From Neurospora crassa OR74A (lineage: Eukaryota; Ascomycota; Sordariomycetes; Sordariales; Sordariaceae): a stretch of 64,000 nucleotides of DNA. Each line of letters begins with the position of its first letter. Position 1 is the first letter of the stretch. The notes under the pieces are model-generated. The model did no database searches, was not told the origin of the DNA, and worked only from the letters and a program-made list of their open reading frames with translations. The position numbers were made by a program, and so were the translations under genes. This document shows, piece by piece, positions 1-11,415 of this stretch. The stretch spans positions 2,542,001 through 2,606,000 of the forward strand of contig NC_026502.1 of assembly GCF_000182925.2 (NCBI RefSeq), read 5' to 3'.

Positions 1-61
1 ACAATTTTTGTTTGTCATCGGCGAGGTAGGTTCTGTCATCCCTAACCTTTGCGCATCCCAT

Positions 62-1842
62 CTAAACAGCAAACCCACCACTATTGACCTGCCTAGTCTC
101 ACTCGCCGCCACAAACGTTCCATTCCCAAACCTCATCACAGCCTGCACCGCACTCAGCCCTGGCGCCTGCCAAGTCACATTGTGTCCCCTCCTCTTCAAA
201 TCATCGTATACATCTTGTCCATACCCTTTCTCAACCAGCAACACCTCAGGCATCAACTGATCGTGCAACCGCGGCGCCGCCACCGCCGCCCGCATCACGC
301 TTCCCTCACCACCCACCCCCTTGACCTTCAAGTCGGTCGTATTCGGATGGACAGCAAGTCCCTCGAGCACATTAAACGCCACCTGCGTGGTACTGGAAAT
401 GATCCTGCTTCCTCCGGCAGCTCCCGTGGCGAACCACAAGCTGCCGTTGCTCACATGCTCGACCATCAAGGGACAGATACTCGACAGCGGACGTTTGCCG
501 GCGCGAATAAAGTTGGAGGGGGAAGGGACGAAGCCAAACGAGTTGTTCTTGTTGGGCTGGCTGAAATCATCCATCTCGTCGTTGAGGATGATGCCCGTGT
601 CAGGCGTCATCAGGCGACTGCCGAAGAGGAGGTTGATCGTCGTGGTGGACGAGAGGGTTAGACCGGACCGGTCGGCCGTGACAATGTGCGAAGTGCCGTG
701 GGAAGCGGCGGCGTAGTTCTTTACTGGGTCGTACTCGGAGAGGGGGAGGGTGGAGTTGGGGAGGATTTTGGAAGAGATGAACTTGGCGCTTTGGGGGGAG
801 AGCATGGCTTCCTGAAAGGAGGTGATGTTGGTGATGAAGGATGGGTCGCCGAGGGATTGGCGGGCGCCGTAGGCGAACTTCATGGCTTCGACGAAGCGGT
901 GGTTGGTTAGGGGGATGTTGGAGGAGAGGTTGAGGGAGGGAAATTGTTCCATGGTTTTGAGGATGGAGAGGGTTACGGCTCCCGAAGAAGGTGCGTCGGT
1001 GGCGAAGATGCGGAAGGAGTCCCGGTAGGTGATGTTCAGCGCGGGCCTGATGGAGGCCTCGTAGTTGGCGAGGTCGGAGTGGGTGAGGATGCCACCGAGC
1101 GGCTGGAGGAGGGCGATGATGGAGTCGGCAATCGGGCCGGTGTAGAAGGCGTCGGCGCCGAGGAGGGCGATCTTAAGGAGCGTCTTGGCGTACCGTTTCC
1201 GCGTAATGGTGTCGCCGAGCCCGAGAAGGGTGCCGTTGGGAGCGAAATCTTGGGCCCAGACGGGGTCACGGGTCAGAAAGTCGTCCGACGCCGAGGCGCT
1301 GGCCATGTACCGGACCAGATCCTCCGTTACCTTGAAGCCGTCGTGGGCGATCTTAACCGAGGGCATCACAAGGTCGTGCCATGGCAGACGGCCGTACTTG
1401 CTGTGCACGTACTCGAGACCGCGCAGCTCGCTGGGGATGGCGACGGAGCGGGCGCCGAGCACGCTGGCGTTCGGGTCGTCGTTATACATGTCTTGGGTGG
1501 CGGCGGCGGGCGCGGTCTCGCGGTAGTCGACCGTGTGGTAGTTGCCGTCCGGGTCGCGCACCAGCATGAAGCCGCCGCCGCCGATGCCAGAGTGGTACAT
1601 GCCGATGGTGCCAACGCAGAGGGTGGTGGCTACCATGGCGTCGGCGGCGGAACCACCCTTGCGGAGGGCGTCAATGCCAATCTGGGAACATATCGCGCTC
1701 TCACTGGCCACGGCTCCCCGGTGACCTTCGGAAGAGATGTTTTGGATCACCCTCTGGTACTTGAACTCCAGCGGAACAGCGATGACTACGGAGCCGAGCT
1801 GGCCCAGCACGGCTAGGCCGCATAACAATGGTGATAGGTGAA
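62..1842 (-). CDS. Gamma-glutamyltranspeptidase (5' exon missing from model)
   Basis: Secreted or vacuolar threonine hydrolase that cleaves the gamma-glutamyl bond of glutathione and transfers the glutamyl group to amino acids or water. The 588-codon frame matches the Ntn family from end to end: the GGxAADA region (about residues 58-64), the GIGGGGF loop (81-87), the autocleavage site with the nucleophile Thr in HGTSH (about 379), the MDDFS (419) and RPLSSICP (446) substrate motifs, and the GAAGG oxyanion turn (469). Many NxS/T sequons fit a secreted protein. The open frame begins with the hydrophobic core of a signal peptide but has no ATG there; its first codon is TTG at 1828. A branch-like CTAAC followed by CACAG makes a good acceptor just above 1842, so a short first exon must lie upstream. 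One weak option starts at an ATG near 1930, but its donor is non-consensus. The function is secure; the start is not. Confidence 0.9.
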
Positions 1843-3561
1843 CTGTGCTTTCGTGTTAGTGACGAGCTTGAGACGTGAATGTCTGAAGGAAGTGAACTTG
1901 CGCATGATTGGCCCCCGTCAACCCGTCAACATGTCAGATGAAGCAACGCGATCTGAAGCCAAGTTGTCGGACCTCCTGAGTTGTGCTGGAGGGGGTGTTG
2001 AGATAAGGGACGTGGTGCTTCCTCAGGTCGCGACGATGTTAGTCTTTAAGCACACCTAACGCCCGCAAATTGCGTGATGAAAATGCTACGGAAACTTGGA
2101 CTCGTTGTCCCCCACGTATCCGGAGTTTCCACCGACCGTGGTGAAGAACGGCCATCAAAATGCCGGATAAGCCCCTCCGAAAGCCAGGGAAGAAGGTACC
2201 TTTTCGGCCCGGGTACCACGTCATTGATGCTTCCCCGCTGATTGTAGTAAGCCGGATTGGATGTACACCAACAAATCTAACCCAAATGGACTTACGGTCG
2301 TCCAAGGGTACACAGAGCTTATCTCGAGCCGCCTCTAGATTGGCGAAGAGACACTATCGCGACCGAGAGAGAAAGAGATGGAGTTGGAAAAAGATGGGTC
2401 TACCGTAGTGTAGTTGAATCCAGCTTCAAGTGAACCATCTCGTCTCGAATAAAGACACATTGTGGTTGAACATTCTTGATTCGGACACAATGCACCAAAC
2501 TTCAAAGCTGCTGCAAACGTGTGAGGTTCACATCTGTGCATCTTGTTTGATTGGGTAGACCGACAGATAATGGAGCAACGCAGTGTAATAAGAGACCGAG
2601 ATTCATCACGTCTTGGAGTCTCCCCTCCGTGAAATATTTATTGTTGAACTGGTCGGATTCGGAAAAAAAAGTGAAAGTGCCACAAACCAAGAGGTCACCT
2701 CAAAACCCTAACCCTCTCAAGCTCGTTATTCATCTCCAGCTGCCGCTTTCCCGTCCGCCTATTGCGTCTGGGTCCACAAACAGCGATAAAAAGAAAGAGA
2801 ACCAAAAAAACTGACGACGCTTCGTACCTATCTATGGTACCCGGCAGTTCGGCAACCCACAAGCTCGCCATGGACAAGGACCCGAATCCCTTGTCAGGAG
2901 TCAGGATGCCATTATTCCCGCCGGTTACCAGGGAATGAAGTGCGAATTTGCCTTGACAACGGCCCTTTTCCACAACCAAAAGCCAAAAGCCAAAACCTCT
3001 CAACATTCCCGTCGTGCTTTTCATCAGAGAGACACAAATGCCCTTCGGACTTTTGTCCGCAAACTTGAGAAGCCGAGTCTAAACCCCGACACGGTAGTGG
3101 TCTCCGAGGAAACAGAAGCATGGTGATGCCTGCAATGGAATCTTCATTGAAGCTTCACTTGGCCGGCCCCTCCGATCGAGCATTGAAATCTGTGCCTCGA
3201 TTGTTCCGTGATGATGGGGATGGTGGGGTACAATGGGGGGCCCCTGGTCGACCGGACGAATCACGGGTGATGCCGATAGCTGGAAAAGATGAAACAGCCT
3301 CTCTCTCCCCTCTCCTGGGCTTCTTCTCGACCCCAACTGCCCCCTCTCTCCCCCCCCTTGAAAGAACTCTTCATCACAAGGGGTCACATAACACGGAGAC
3401 TCATCTCTCGAAAGGGTGGCGCAGCGTAGCCGACTTCGAACAAGTGTGAACCAGGGCGGGAGTCGCGGACGTTTATGCAAACACTGTTGCAGAGACCATC
3501 AGTCTGACCATCCGTCTGATGGATGGGTAGGACGGTGTCACCATGCCATGGGCCTGGTTTC

Positions 3562-3571
3562 TATATAAATA
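3562..3571 (+). promoter_or_regulatory. TATA box, candidate promoter of the cell-wall gene
   Basis: TATATAAATA is a perfect TATA element on the plus strand about 1.2 kb before the ATG at 4787. If used, the leader would be over 1 kb long, or would contain an intron. The distance makes the assignment tentative. Confidence 0.4.
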
Positions 3572-4758
3572 CACGGATACGGATATGTTTAAAAAGGCTC
3601 ATCTCAGCCGCGCCCACAACCTGCCTTCCATCCTCCTCCTTACTGACCACGGCTTTTCGGATATTCTGTTCGCTGCTCTGACGGTTGAAACCAAACGGTA
3701 CATCTCGCGATCCGAGACTCGGCATCAGTCTTTGCTGCCGATCACTTGTCTCAGAGGCTCTTCACTTACAACATCTAGAACCCGAATCGATCGTCCATCT
3801 TACGATCACCATCTAGTGGAGGATGTTGTCATCAATGGCCATCAACCCCCGCCGTGCACAGCTCCAGGTTTCCCTTGGCTTTCTTCCCAACCGATGCTGT
3901 TTTTACGTGTAGGCAATTTCCACGCGCTTCTCTGTTGCTTGGCCCCTCGAGGCCCCTAGGAATCTTATTCGGGAGGTGGGCATCCTGATCCCATTGGCCC
4001 GGTGCTTGTCTCGGGAAATCCGTTCCTGCGTCTGCCTCCTGCTGTTATCCCTGTCACGACAAGGATGCTATCCGCGCGTGTTACAGAAATTGGGACTCCT
4101 GGATTTCGCGAAACTCTCCTCCACAAGATGAACCCTCGTTCTCGTGGTGCCATTGGGGTACTCGCCTTCACCACCTTCACCGCAATGGCTACCCTCAGTC
4201 CTTCGATTTTCTGCTCGTTTGACAACAGCGGGGGGACTGCTCTGTATGGAAGAGCCCGCTCCGCTCCGTTCGTTCGTCAAGGATCTGTGGAGCCCCCCAT
4301 CCAAGAGTCTCCCAGCTGTGCCTCGTTTACGTAGTGTACAGGGCTTCCATCGTCAACAGGGGTTCTTTTCTCTTGGCTATGTGGATGCGGCGTCAAAGAT
4401 TTATCCTTTAAAGCCCCCGAGAAGTCTCGTGCTTGTCATCTCACCTCCCTCTTGCTCTCTTTTTTTCCCTTAGCTTCCTTCTTTTTAGTGGTCTGTCTCT
4501 TAACAAGTCAAGCATCATTCCTTTTGCTTGTCTCCTCGTCTAGCCAGTCTAGCAGACTTCACTTGTCTTACTTCCCACCTTTACGTTCTCTGTTACGGGC
4601 AAAGTGTCTTTAACCTGCCAGTCTTGCGAAGTCGATCTTCGTTCTTTTGAAAGGAAACAACAACACCAACTACATTGCCTGGGCGCAATAACCACTCATT
4701 ACAGCCAACTTCAGACCACGGCTTGAAGAAGAGGGAAAACATACAACATCCAAGATTA

Positions 4759-4764
4759 CACGTG
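4759..4764. promoter_or_regulatory. CACGTG E-box in leader of cell-wall gene
   Basis: Palindromic CACGTG lies 23 bp before the ATG of the cell-wall gene. It is the core recognised by bHLH factors such as NUC-1/Pho4. Its position, probably inside the transcribed leader, argues against a classical activator site, and a single 6-bp match can be chance. Confidence 0.2.
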
Positions 4765-4786
4765 ATACGTACATACATCAGTCAAC

Positions 4787-6079
4787 ATGAAGACCTCCGC
4801 CGTTACCCTCGGCTTCTTTGCCGCCCTCACAACCGCCTACTCTCATCCTCGCCATATGCACTACCGCCGCTTCAACACCACTCTTCCCGCCGTCAGTTCT
4901 GTCGAAGCCGTAGCTAGCTCCTCCGAGGCTGCTGCCGTTGCCTCTTCTTCGGCCGTCGATCTTTCCACTGGGCTTGGTGCTGTCTCGACCGGTCTTCCTC
5001 TTTCAACTGGGGTCCCCCTTTCTACTGGAGTGCATAGCTTCCTCGATGCCGTCAATGCTACGGCTACCGTCCCCGGAGCTCAGCCTCTCACCACCCTTAC
5101 CGTTATCGCCACTTCGATCGAGACCATCACTTCGTGTGCTGCCTCCATCACCAACTGCCCTGCCAGGACTGAGGAACTTGCTGCCCTTCCCACCGAGGCT
5201 CTCGCCACTACGGTCGTCACCCGCACCGCTCATCTCACCACCACCGTCTGCCCCGTTGCTGATGCTTCGTCCATCTCCTCCAGCGTTCTTGCCGGGGCTT
5301 CGAGCACTGGCATCAGCCCCTCCCTCCTGTCCTCGGTTGCTCCCACAACTGCCTCTGCCGCGGTTACTTCCGCTCCCATCTTCAGCAACTCTACCACTGT
5401 TCCGGCTGCTGCTGCGTCATCCGGTCTCACCACTCTTACCGTGATTGCTACCGCGGTTGAGACCATCACTTCGTGTGCTGCCTCCATCACCAACTGCCCC
5501 GCCAGGACCGAGGACTTGGCCACTCTCCCCACCGAGGCTCTTGCCACCACCGTTGTCACCCGCACCGCTCATCTCACCACCACCGTCTGCCCTGTAGCCG
5601 AGGCCTCCTCCATCTCCTCCAGCGTTTTCCACCAGGCCTCCAGCAGCGGCATCAAGGTTACTTCGACCGCCGTCGAGACTCTCACCACCCCCAAGGCCGT
5701 CACCATCACCCTCGGCGGCAACGGCAACGGTAACGGCAACACTCGCGTCATCACCACCACTGTCATGTCTACCATCGAGAACACCGTCGTCAAGACCATC
5801 ACCATGACCAACGCCAACCCCCTTGTCGAATCCACTTCCGCCGCTAATGCCGTCGGTGGCGGCAGCCCCGCTACTTCTGCTGCTGGTGCCGAGATTGATA
5901 CCACTTACACCATGACCACCACCACCATCGGCACCAAGACTGTTACTGTTGGCGTGGGCGCCACCGTCACCTCGGTCGCCACCCAGACTGCTTCTCCCGA
6001 CTCTGGCTCCGGCTCTGGCACTGGATCTGGTTCCGGCAACGGCAACGGTAACGGCTCTGGTAACGGCTCTGGCTCCGGT

Positions 6080-6120
<41 letters not shown>

Positions 6121-6640
6121 TTCTGGCTCTGGCTCTGGCTCTGGCTCTGGCTCCGGTCTCGACTCCGGCGCCTGCCAATGCCCCGCCGCCGTCACCGTCA
6201 CCGCTGCCGCTGCCGGTAGCAACTGCCCCACTGGCGCCGCCGCCATGACCGTCACTGTTCCCGCCTCCACTGTCACTCTTCCCGCCTCCACCGTCTACGT
6301 GACCATGACCGCTCCTTCCGCCGTCAACAACGAGGCCTCTGGCGCTGCCTCCACCACTGCCGCCGCCCCCGCCGCCACTACCACTGCCGCTGCTGCTATT
6401 GGTAACAACGGCACTGACCTCTCTGGCTCCAACGGCTCCGGTGATGACGAGTCCTGCCCTCCCGATGAGGATACCGCTGGCGAGGCTGAGGGTGAGGGTG
6501 AGGATGATTCTTGCCCCGATGAGGCCGAGACTTCCACCGCCTCCGCTGCTGCCTCTGCCACGCTGGCTCCTTTCCCGGCTGGCAACAGCACGCTTCCCGC
6601 GGCGCCTACTGGTACCGCGGTGTATCTTGACAAGATCTAA
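4787..6640 (+). CDS. Secreted Ser/Thr/Ala-rich cell-wall protein with duplicated Cys module
   Basis: A single-exon gene of 617 residues. Residues 1-19 are a signal peptide. The mature chain is very rich in Thr, Ser and Ala and probably heavily O-glycosylated. A module of about 67 residues with two Cys pairs ([11 protein letters not shown] and TVCPV) occurs twice, at about 101-167 and 214-280, and a weaker Thr-rich relative follows at about 290-400. Residues 406-458 are an almost pure Gly-Ser/Gly-Asn spacer. Later come further Cys pairs (CQCP; SCPPDED and SCPDEAE in an acidic patch). The C terminus ends in a charged YLDKI, so there is no hydrophobic GPI-attachment tail; the protein is more likely soluble or covalently wall-linked than GPI-anchored. 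The codon bias (NNC-rich) and CT-rich leader suggest strong expression. I do not recognise a named family. The ATG at 4787 is the only one before the signal peptide. Confidence 0.85.
5087..5626 (+). repeat. Two copies of a ~201-bp coding repeat
   Basis: Copy 1 spans 5087-5287 and copy 2 spans 5426-5626, in the same frame and 339 bp apart. Long blocks are identical at DNA level, for example over the [10 protein letters not shown] and HLTTTVCP segments, while synonymous and a few amino-acid changes separate them elsewhere. This is an intragenic duplication shorter than the length reported to trigger repeat-induced point mutation in Neurospora. Confidence 0.85.
6002..6160 (+). repeat. Gly-Ser/Gly-Asn hexanucleotide-type coding repeat
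   Basis: Alternating GGC/GGT with TCT/TCC or AAC codons encode about 53 residues of (GS)n/(GN)n. This flexible linker is likely to be length-polymorphic between strains. Confidence 0.85.
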
Positions 6641-7392
6641 GTCAGGAGTTGGAGGAGTTGTACATTAGATGTAGCTTGAGTGAGTTCAATGAGATTGAAT
6701 TGCATGGATAGTTGATGATAGGATGATGGGATTGATGGGGGGTAGGATAAGGGGGGGTAAGGGGTTGATATCGAGTTGATTGGATATTATTGTTATATAC
6801 TCCTTCTTGTTACCACGTTGTACTCGTATCATTTGTACGCATGTACGTTTCTTCTTCTCTCTTGTGATGTGGATCACACAAAAAAAAGACTTTTGAACCA
6901 TAAACGAATTTGGAGGGAGACAATTGTCAGCTTGTGCCATTGTTTTGGACATCGGATGAGGATGCTTGTTTGGGGTATTGTAGACTTACTGTTTTTTTTT
7001 CTTTGAATGAAGACACAACTTTTGTGGCATCAACTTATAACGTCTACGAACCGCGAGTAAATGATTTGTGGACCCACACGAGTTTTGGAAGGCATGAGCC
7101 GCGGACAGTGCCAACCAGGATAACTCCAGGATAACTCGATGACTTATATGCGGTTGAATCCCATGTCCGCATCCATGTCTCTTAAATCCAAACAAGTTGC
7201 TATCCAAAAAGCAAGATAAGGACAATGAAGCCATCCAGGATATACTGCAGTTTTTGCGGGATTCTCCGAGGGTCCAGTCAGACCCATCCTTCCTGCCCCT
7301 CTGTGATGAATCCATAACTCACCAACCTTCGATTCCACTTTCGTCTCATTTCATCTCACCACATACATGTAATCATCAAGCCATCCCACATC
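6641..7392. other. Convergent intergenic region
   Basis: The 3' flanks of the cell-wall gene and of the ABC transporter, which converge here. Only T-rich stretches and short meaningless frames are visible. Confidence 0.6.
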
Positions 7393-9742
7393 TTACTCAG
7401 CAGTCAACTCAGCAATCCTCCTCTCCAACTCAGGCACCTGCCTCAATAACACATCCAAATCCTCTTTCTCATCCTCCAGCTCCAGCCTCTTCTCCGCATC
7501 CAGCTTCGTAAATACAAACTTGCCCTGCCCATCAAACTGCAAAATGTGGGTATGGTACTTCCACAAGCTACGACGATGCGACACCGTCATGAGCGTGATG
7601 CCCAGTGCCTTGGCATTGTCATACATAACCTTCTCCGTTTCAAGTGTCACGCTGCTCGTGCACTCGTCCAAGATGGCATAGCGGGGCTTATGGTAGAACA
7701 GCCTGGCCATGGCGACGCGCTGCTGGAGGCCGCCCGACAAAACATCGCGCCACTCGGCCTCGGCGTCCCACCCTTCCGGGTAGAGCTGGAGCAGGTGCTC
7801 GAGGTTGAGGACCTTAAGGATGGCGAGCAGGTCGGCGTCGGTGACGCCCTTGGCGCGCATGGTGCGCAGGCCGTCCGGGTAGATGATTTGCTGGCGCAGG
7901 GATCCCCGAGAGAGGTAGGGACGCTGCGGGATGTAAAAGATGTCGGTAAAGGGCGGCTTGTGGACGGTACCGCCGTAGACGGGCCAGAGACCGCCGAGGA
8001 TGCGGAAGAGGGAGGACTTGCCGCAGCCGTTGGGGCCGACGACGAGGAGGTGGTCACCTGCTCTGAGCTTGAAGGAGAGGGCTTTGACGAGGACGTCACC
8101 GTTGGGGGAGATGATAGGGCTGTTTTTGTGAGAAGGGTTAGCGACGCGATGCATGCAAACGACTTGGTAGGAAGGGGAGGGTTGGAACATACACATCGAT
8201 AAACTCGATATCCCTACTCTCCACCACTTTACCTCTGCCCTTGAGCACAGCTTCGTTATCCTCTGTACCCGAACTAGACACCAGCTTCTTCTCAAAGTGT
8301 CCGTTCTGAATGTCGTCCATGACCTCCAGCAGTGACGAGACGCGGGATGTGTAGCCCGCCAGCTCCATGATCTCCCTGTACGAGAACATGATGCGGCCAA
8401 AGGCGTCCGAAGCCGACAGGAGCATTCTCCGGTTTGTCACGAACGTCTCGGTGCGATCACCCATATTCATCTGGAGCTGGCCTGGTAGCTTGACGAAAAC
8501 GGGAACACTGCAGAGCATCAGGCCCAGTGCGCCCCAGAAGTACTTGATAACGAAATCTTCCATGAAACTGTGGTAGAAGCGCCGGCGCAAGATGTAGTTG
8601 ACGTGCTTGATCAAGGTGAAATAGCCCTTGTCTAGCGTGTCCTTCTCGGCTTCGTGACCAGCGTATAGGGCGACCTCTTCACTGTGGTCTATCAGTCTGG
8701 AGTGCTGGAAGCGGAATTCGCCCTCTAGTCTCGCTTCTTCAGCAACATATTTGCCAAAGGGCGGTGTTAGCGCTCGCATGACGTTTGCGGAAAGTTGAAC
8801 TAGAAGGGACATGAATACGACACCCTCTCCACCGACGCTCTTTGATAGCGAGAAGGTGTAGATTGTCTAGGTATTGTAGGTTAGCTAAAAGTTACCCATT
8901 GGTAGCAGCCACAGTCGGAGGGGGGTTGCGTACCATATCAAGGATCGGCTTAGCCAAATTGCTGTACAACTCTGCCAGACTATTGGAGAACTTGGCCACA
9001 TCAACCGCAATGAGCTGATCGGGGTTCTTGATCCTGTCATCTAGCGCAGAGATACCGTAAAAGGTCAGCTGCGAAAGGTACTTGTCGTGGATATACTGCG
9101 TCAATCTCGTCCTATACTTTAACGACAGTTCGGCTTGGTGGTATGAAAGCTATGGCGTGGGTTTAGAGGATTAGCATGTCGTCTCATGGTACCAAAACAG
9201 TGGATCCTCACCATAGAATTTGTAAATGTGGCCGGCACCGCAATCAACATCCAATACACAATCCTCGTGATAAACTCCCTTCCGTTACCCTTGACCAGCG
9301 CCTTGACAATCGCACCATCCATAGCCGCCACCTTGAGCGAGATCAGCGTCCTCAGCACCAAGAAGAAACTATGGCTGATTAACAGCCTCGTCTCCTTGCT
9401 GCGCCAGCCGGGCACAACGATCTTGAGCAACCGCAACAGCGAGCGAAAGAAGTCGCGGTTCAGCTCCACTTTCTTCTTCTTGCCGCCCAAGGCATCGTCC
9501 GAGGTCGAGGCCGTGGTGCCCTGGCGCTCGGCGCGCTTGGCGGCGTCGCGAACGGAGGCAGCCTTTTGCTCGGCGATGGCGTGGCGGACGCGGTTGACGA
9601 GGGCGACGAACAAGGTGATGTAGACGGCGCGTGAGATGCGGGTGCGGTTGTCGAGGTACATGGACGTGAGCTGGGTGATGATGCCCTTGACGGTGCGATC
9701 CCGAAACACAGGGAGAACGGGTTTGGAGAGTGAGGGCGCCAT
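7393..9742 (-). CDS. Peroxisomal fatty-acyl ABC half-transporter (ABCD/PXA family)
   Basis: Half-size ABC transporter of the peroxisomal membrane, which pairs with a partner half to import very-long or long-chain acyl-CoA for beta-oxidation. Model: exons 9742-9212, 9149-8934, 8866-8193 and 8119-7393, with introns of 62, 67 and 73 nt, all GT..AG; 715 residues. The membrane domain includes the EAA-like motif of ALD proteins ([16 protein letters not shown], about 304-319). The nucleotide-binding domain carries Walker [10 protein letters not shown] (502-510), signature LSGGLQQR (601-608), Walker B YAILDE (621-626) and the switch His (VSHR). The N terminus has a basic, hydrophobic targeting segment, and the end is a short acidic coiled coil ([13 protein letters not shown]). 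The frame is continuous across every junction. Whether it is orthologous to yeast Pxa1 or Pxa2 cannot be decided by eye. Its start lies about 0.8 kb from the divergent plus-strand gene. Confidence 0.92.
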
Positions 9743-10547
9743 GATCGATGGTGGTGACTCTGCGGGTATCTTTGGTTTACTATTATAGTGTTGATGTCGT
9801 CCTTTGGGTGGTCATGGAATTTGAGGCCCTTCGATATGGTAGGTTGAGTGAGCTGGCTATTGAGGCTTCGGGACTCGGGATCAGACAGGCGCCAACATGC
9901 AACAGGCCAGTGTCTCTCTCGTCGGTGGCTTCTTTGCAATACAATTGGGTAGTCAGGTGGTATAAGTCGATGATCGCGATGCTTAAAGCGAATGATAGAC
10001 AATGGTCGAGGTTGTGATGGTGCAACCTGTCGACATGGACATGGTAGAATAATTCTCAGAGTTTCGGATTGTCGTGAAAATAGGAAGATGTGTCACGGAC
10101 TTCTTTGGCTGGAATGGACAGTCGTCGTTGGACCGTCCGATCGGCTCGAATTGCTTGGTGTACCACAATATAATCAAGCGAGGAAAGGGAAGAACGACCG
10201 AAGCATGTGATTGTTCCAGCGTCGAGCATGTCACTGAACGGAACGCTGTCAATCCTGGGAGCCCATGGTTAGAGCTCCAGTGGGGTTCCACTTATTCCGG
10301 GGTAGATTTACCCAGCCAGGCCAGCCCGCCCTTCTCCGACTGTGGGGTTAATCTGGGGAGACCATGGTGAGCTTGGCTCATCCATGACAAATTATGTGAG
10401 ACCATGCTTGGGCTTTGGCCCACCGAAGACTTGTTCAGCCATTTTGTCTCCAGTTTTGATGCCAGCATCCATCCTCTTGTCTTCAGGGCAGTCTTAGGGG
10501 GCCAACATAAACAAGTCCTCCCCCCTCCCCAAGTAAACAACAACACC
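9743..10547. other. Divergent promoter region (ABC transporter / Pga1-like gene)
   Basis: Shared 0.8-kb upstream region of two divergent genes. I see no convincing motif; the short frames in it do not look like protein. Confidence 0.5.
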
Positions 10548-11415
10548 ATGCCTCGCTTCCCTCCGACACTCCTCCTCCTCCCTCTCATCATATCCCTCCT
10601 CTCTTCTCTGGTTCTCGCCAATGTTGAAAAGACCATCTTTCTCGGCCCCTCCTCTTCCCCCTCGGAAAAGGAAAATGTCATGAAAGATGACCAGGCAGCA
10701 CAGCGATGGCTAGATACCAAACTCCACCACATCCACACCCTCACACCCACCCCGAATGACCGGTCTTCACTCCGGACCCGGTTGAACCGTGTCTTCCCAT
10801 CTGCCGACCACCCTCGTGGGGAAGATGCATGGTTTCTTTTGGAGGGGTTGACGGACAGGCAGAGGTATGAAGTGAGAGTTTGTTGGGCTGCTACGGTATG
10901 TCACACATATTATTACATATGTCCTCTTCGGTGGGTAATTTATCACTAACACATACTCACAAAAAAAGCAGCCAACAAACTTTTACATGGAAACTTACAC
11001 ACCCAAAGAAGTCATCACTACCCCTCACCTCGCAGGATCCTTAATGGAATACTTGCCAGCTGTCTCACCACAGTCACAGCACTCTGGTGGATTATCATCA
11101 TCGCCCTCCTCCTCCTCCTCCTCGGCCGGGGCTCTCCTCCTCCACATATCCGCCGCAGCAGATTACTTCACCTCCAACGCCAGTCTCATGCTTCACCCAC
11201 CGCCGGTGGACGTGGACATCATCCTTGACCCGTTCCTGTTCAACGTGCTTCCTCGGTCGTTGGTGCCGACGATTGGTTGGATCATTGTCGTTGCTGTGGC
11301 TGGATGGGCAGTCTCGAAAAGTGTGGTTTCCTTTCTGGTTGGAGACATCGTGTCGAGCGGGGTGGAAGCTGAGGAGGTGGGTGAGGGTGTGGAGGAGGGT
11401 AAGAAGGAGAGGTAA
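10548..11415 (+). CDS. Small ER membrane protein, probable Pga1-like GPI-mannosyltransferase II co-activator
   Basis: Two exons, 10548-10895 and 10972-11415, joined by a 76-nt intron (GTATGT..GCAG with a CACTAAC branch site); 263 residues. The N terminus is a signal peptide (LLLLPLIISLLSSLVLA), followed by VEKTIFLGP, a lumenal domain with RYEVRVCWAAT immediately before the splice and PTNFYMETY after it, a Ser-rich insert, and one transmembrane helix near the C terminus (about WIIVVAVAGWAVSKSVVSFLV) followed by an acidic tail. This layout and the RYEVRxCWxATxPTxF segment recall fungal Pga1, the partner of Gpi18 that adds the second mannose to GPI precursors. The family name rests on my memory of the motif, not on a search. 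Topology (signal peptide plus C-terminal helix) is clear; the function is tentative. Using the AG three bases earlier would add one Gln. Confidence 0.6.

Larger units (their letters stand above)
1843..4786. other. Long divergent intergenic region with TATA box and CT-rich leader
   Basis: This 2.9-kb stretch separates the minus-strand transpeptidase from the plus-strand cell-wall gene. All frames in it are short and show no family resemblance. It must hold the transpeptidase first exon and promoter on the left. On the right are a TATA box (3562), a pyrimidine-rich stretch (about 4430-4600) typical of strongly expressed fungal genes, and a CACGTG at 4759. Confidence 0.6.

Noticed and set aside
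944-1816. 290-codon plus-strand frame
   Set aside because: Antisense shadow of the transpeptidase, rich in Gly/Val as expected from complementing GC-rich codons.
5417-6178. 253-codon minus-strand frame
   Set aside because: Antisense shadow of the repetitive cell-wall gene.
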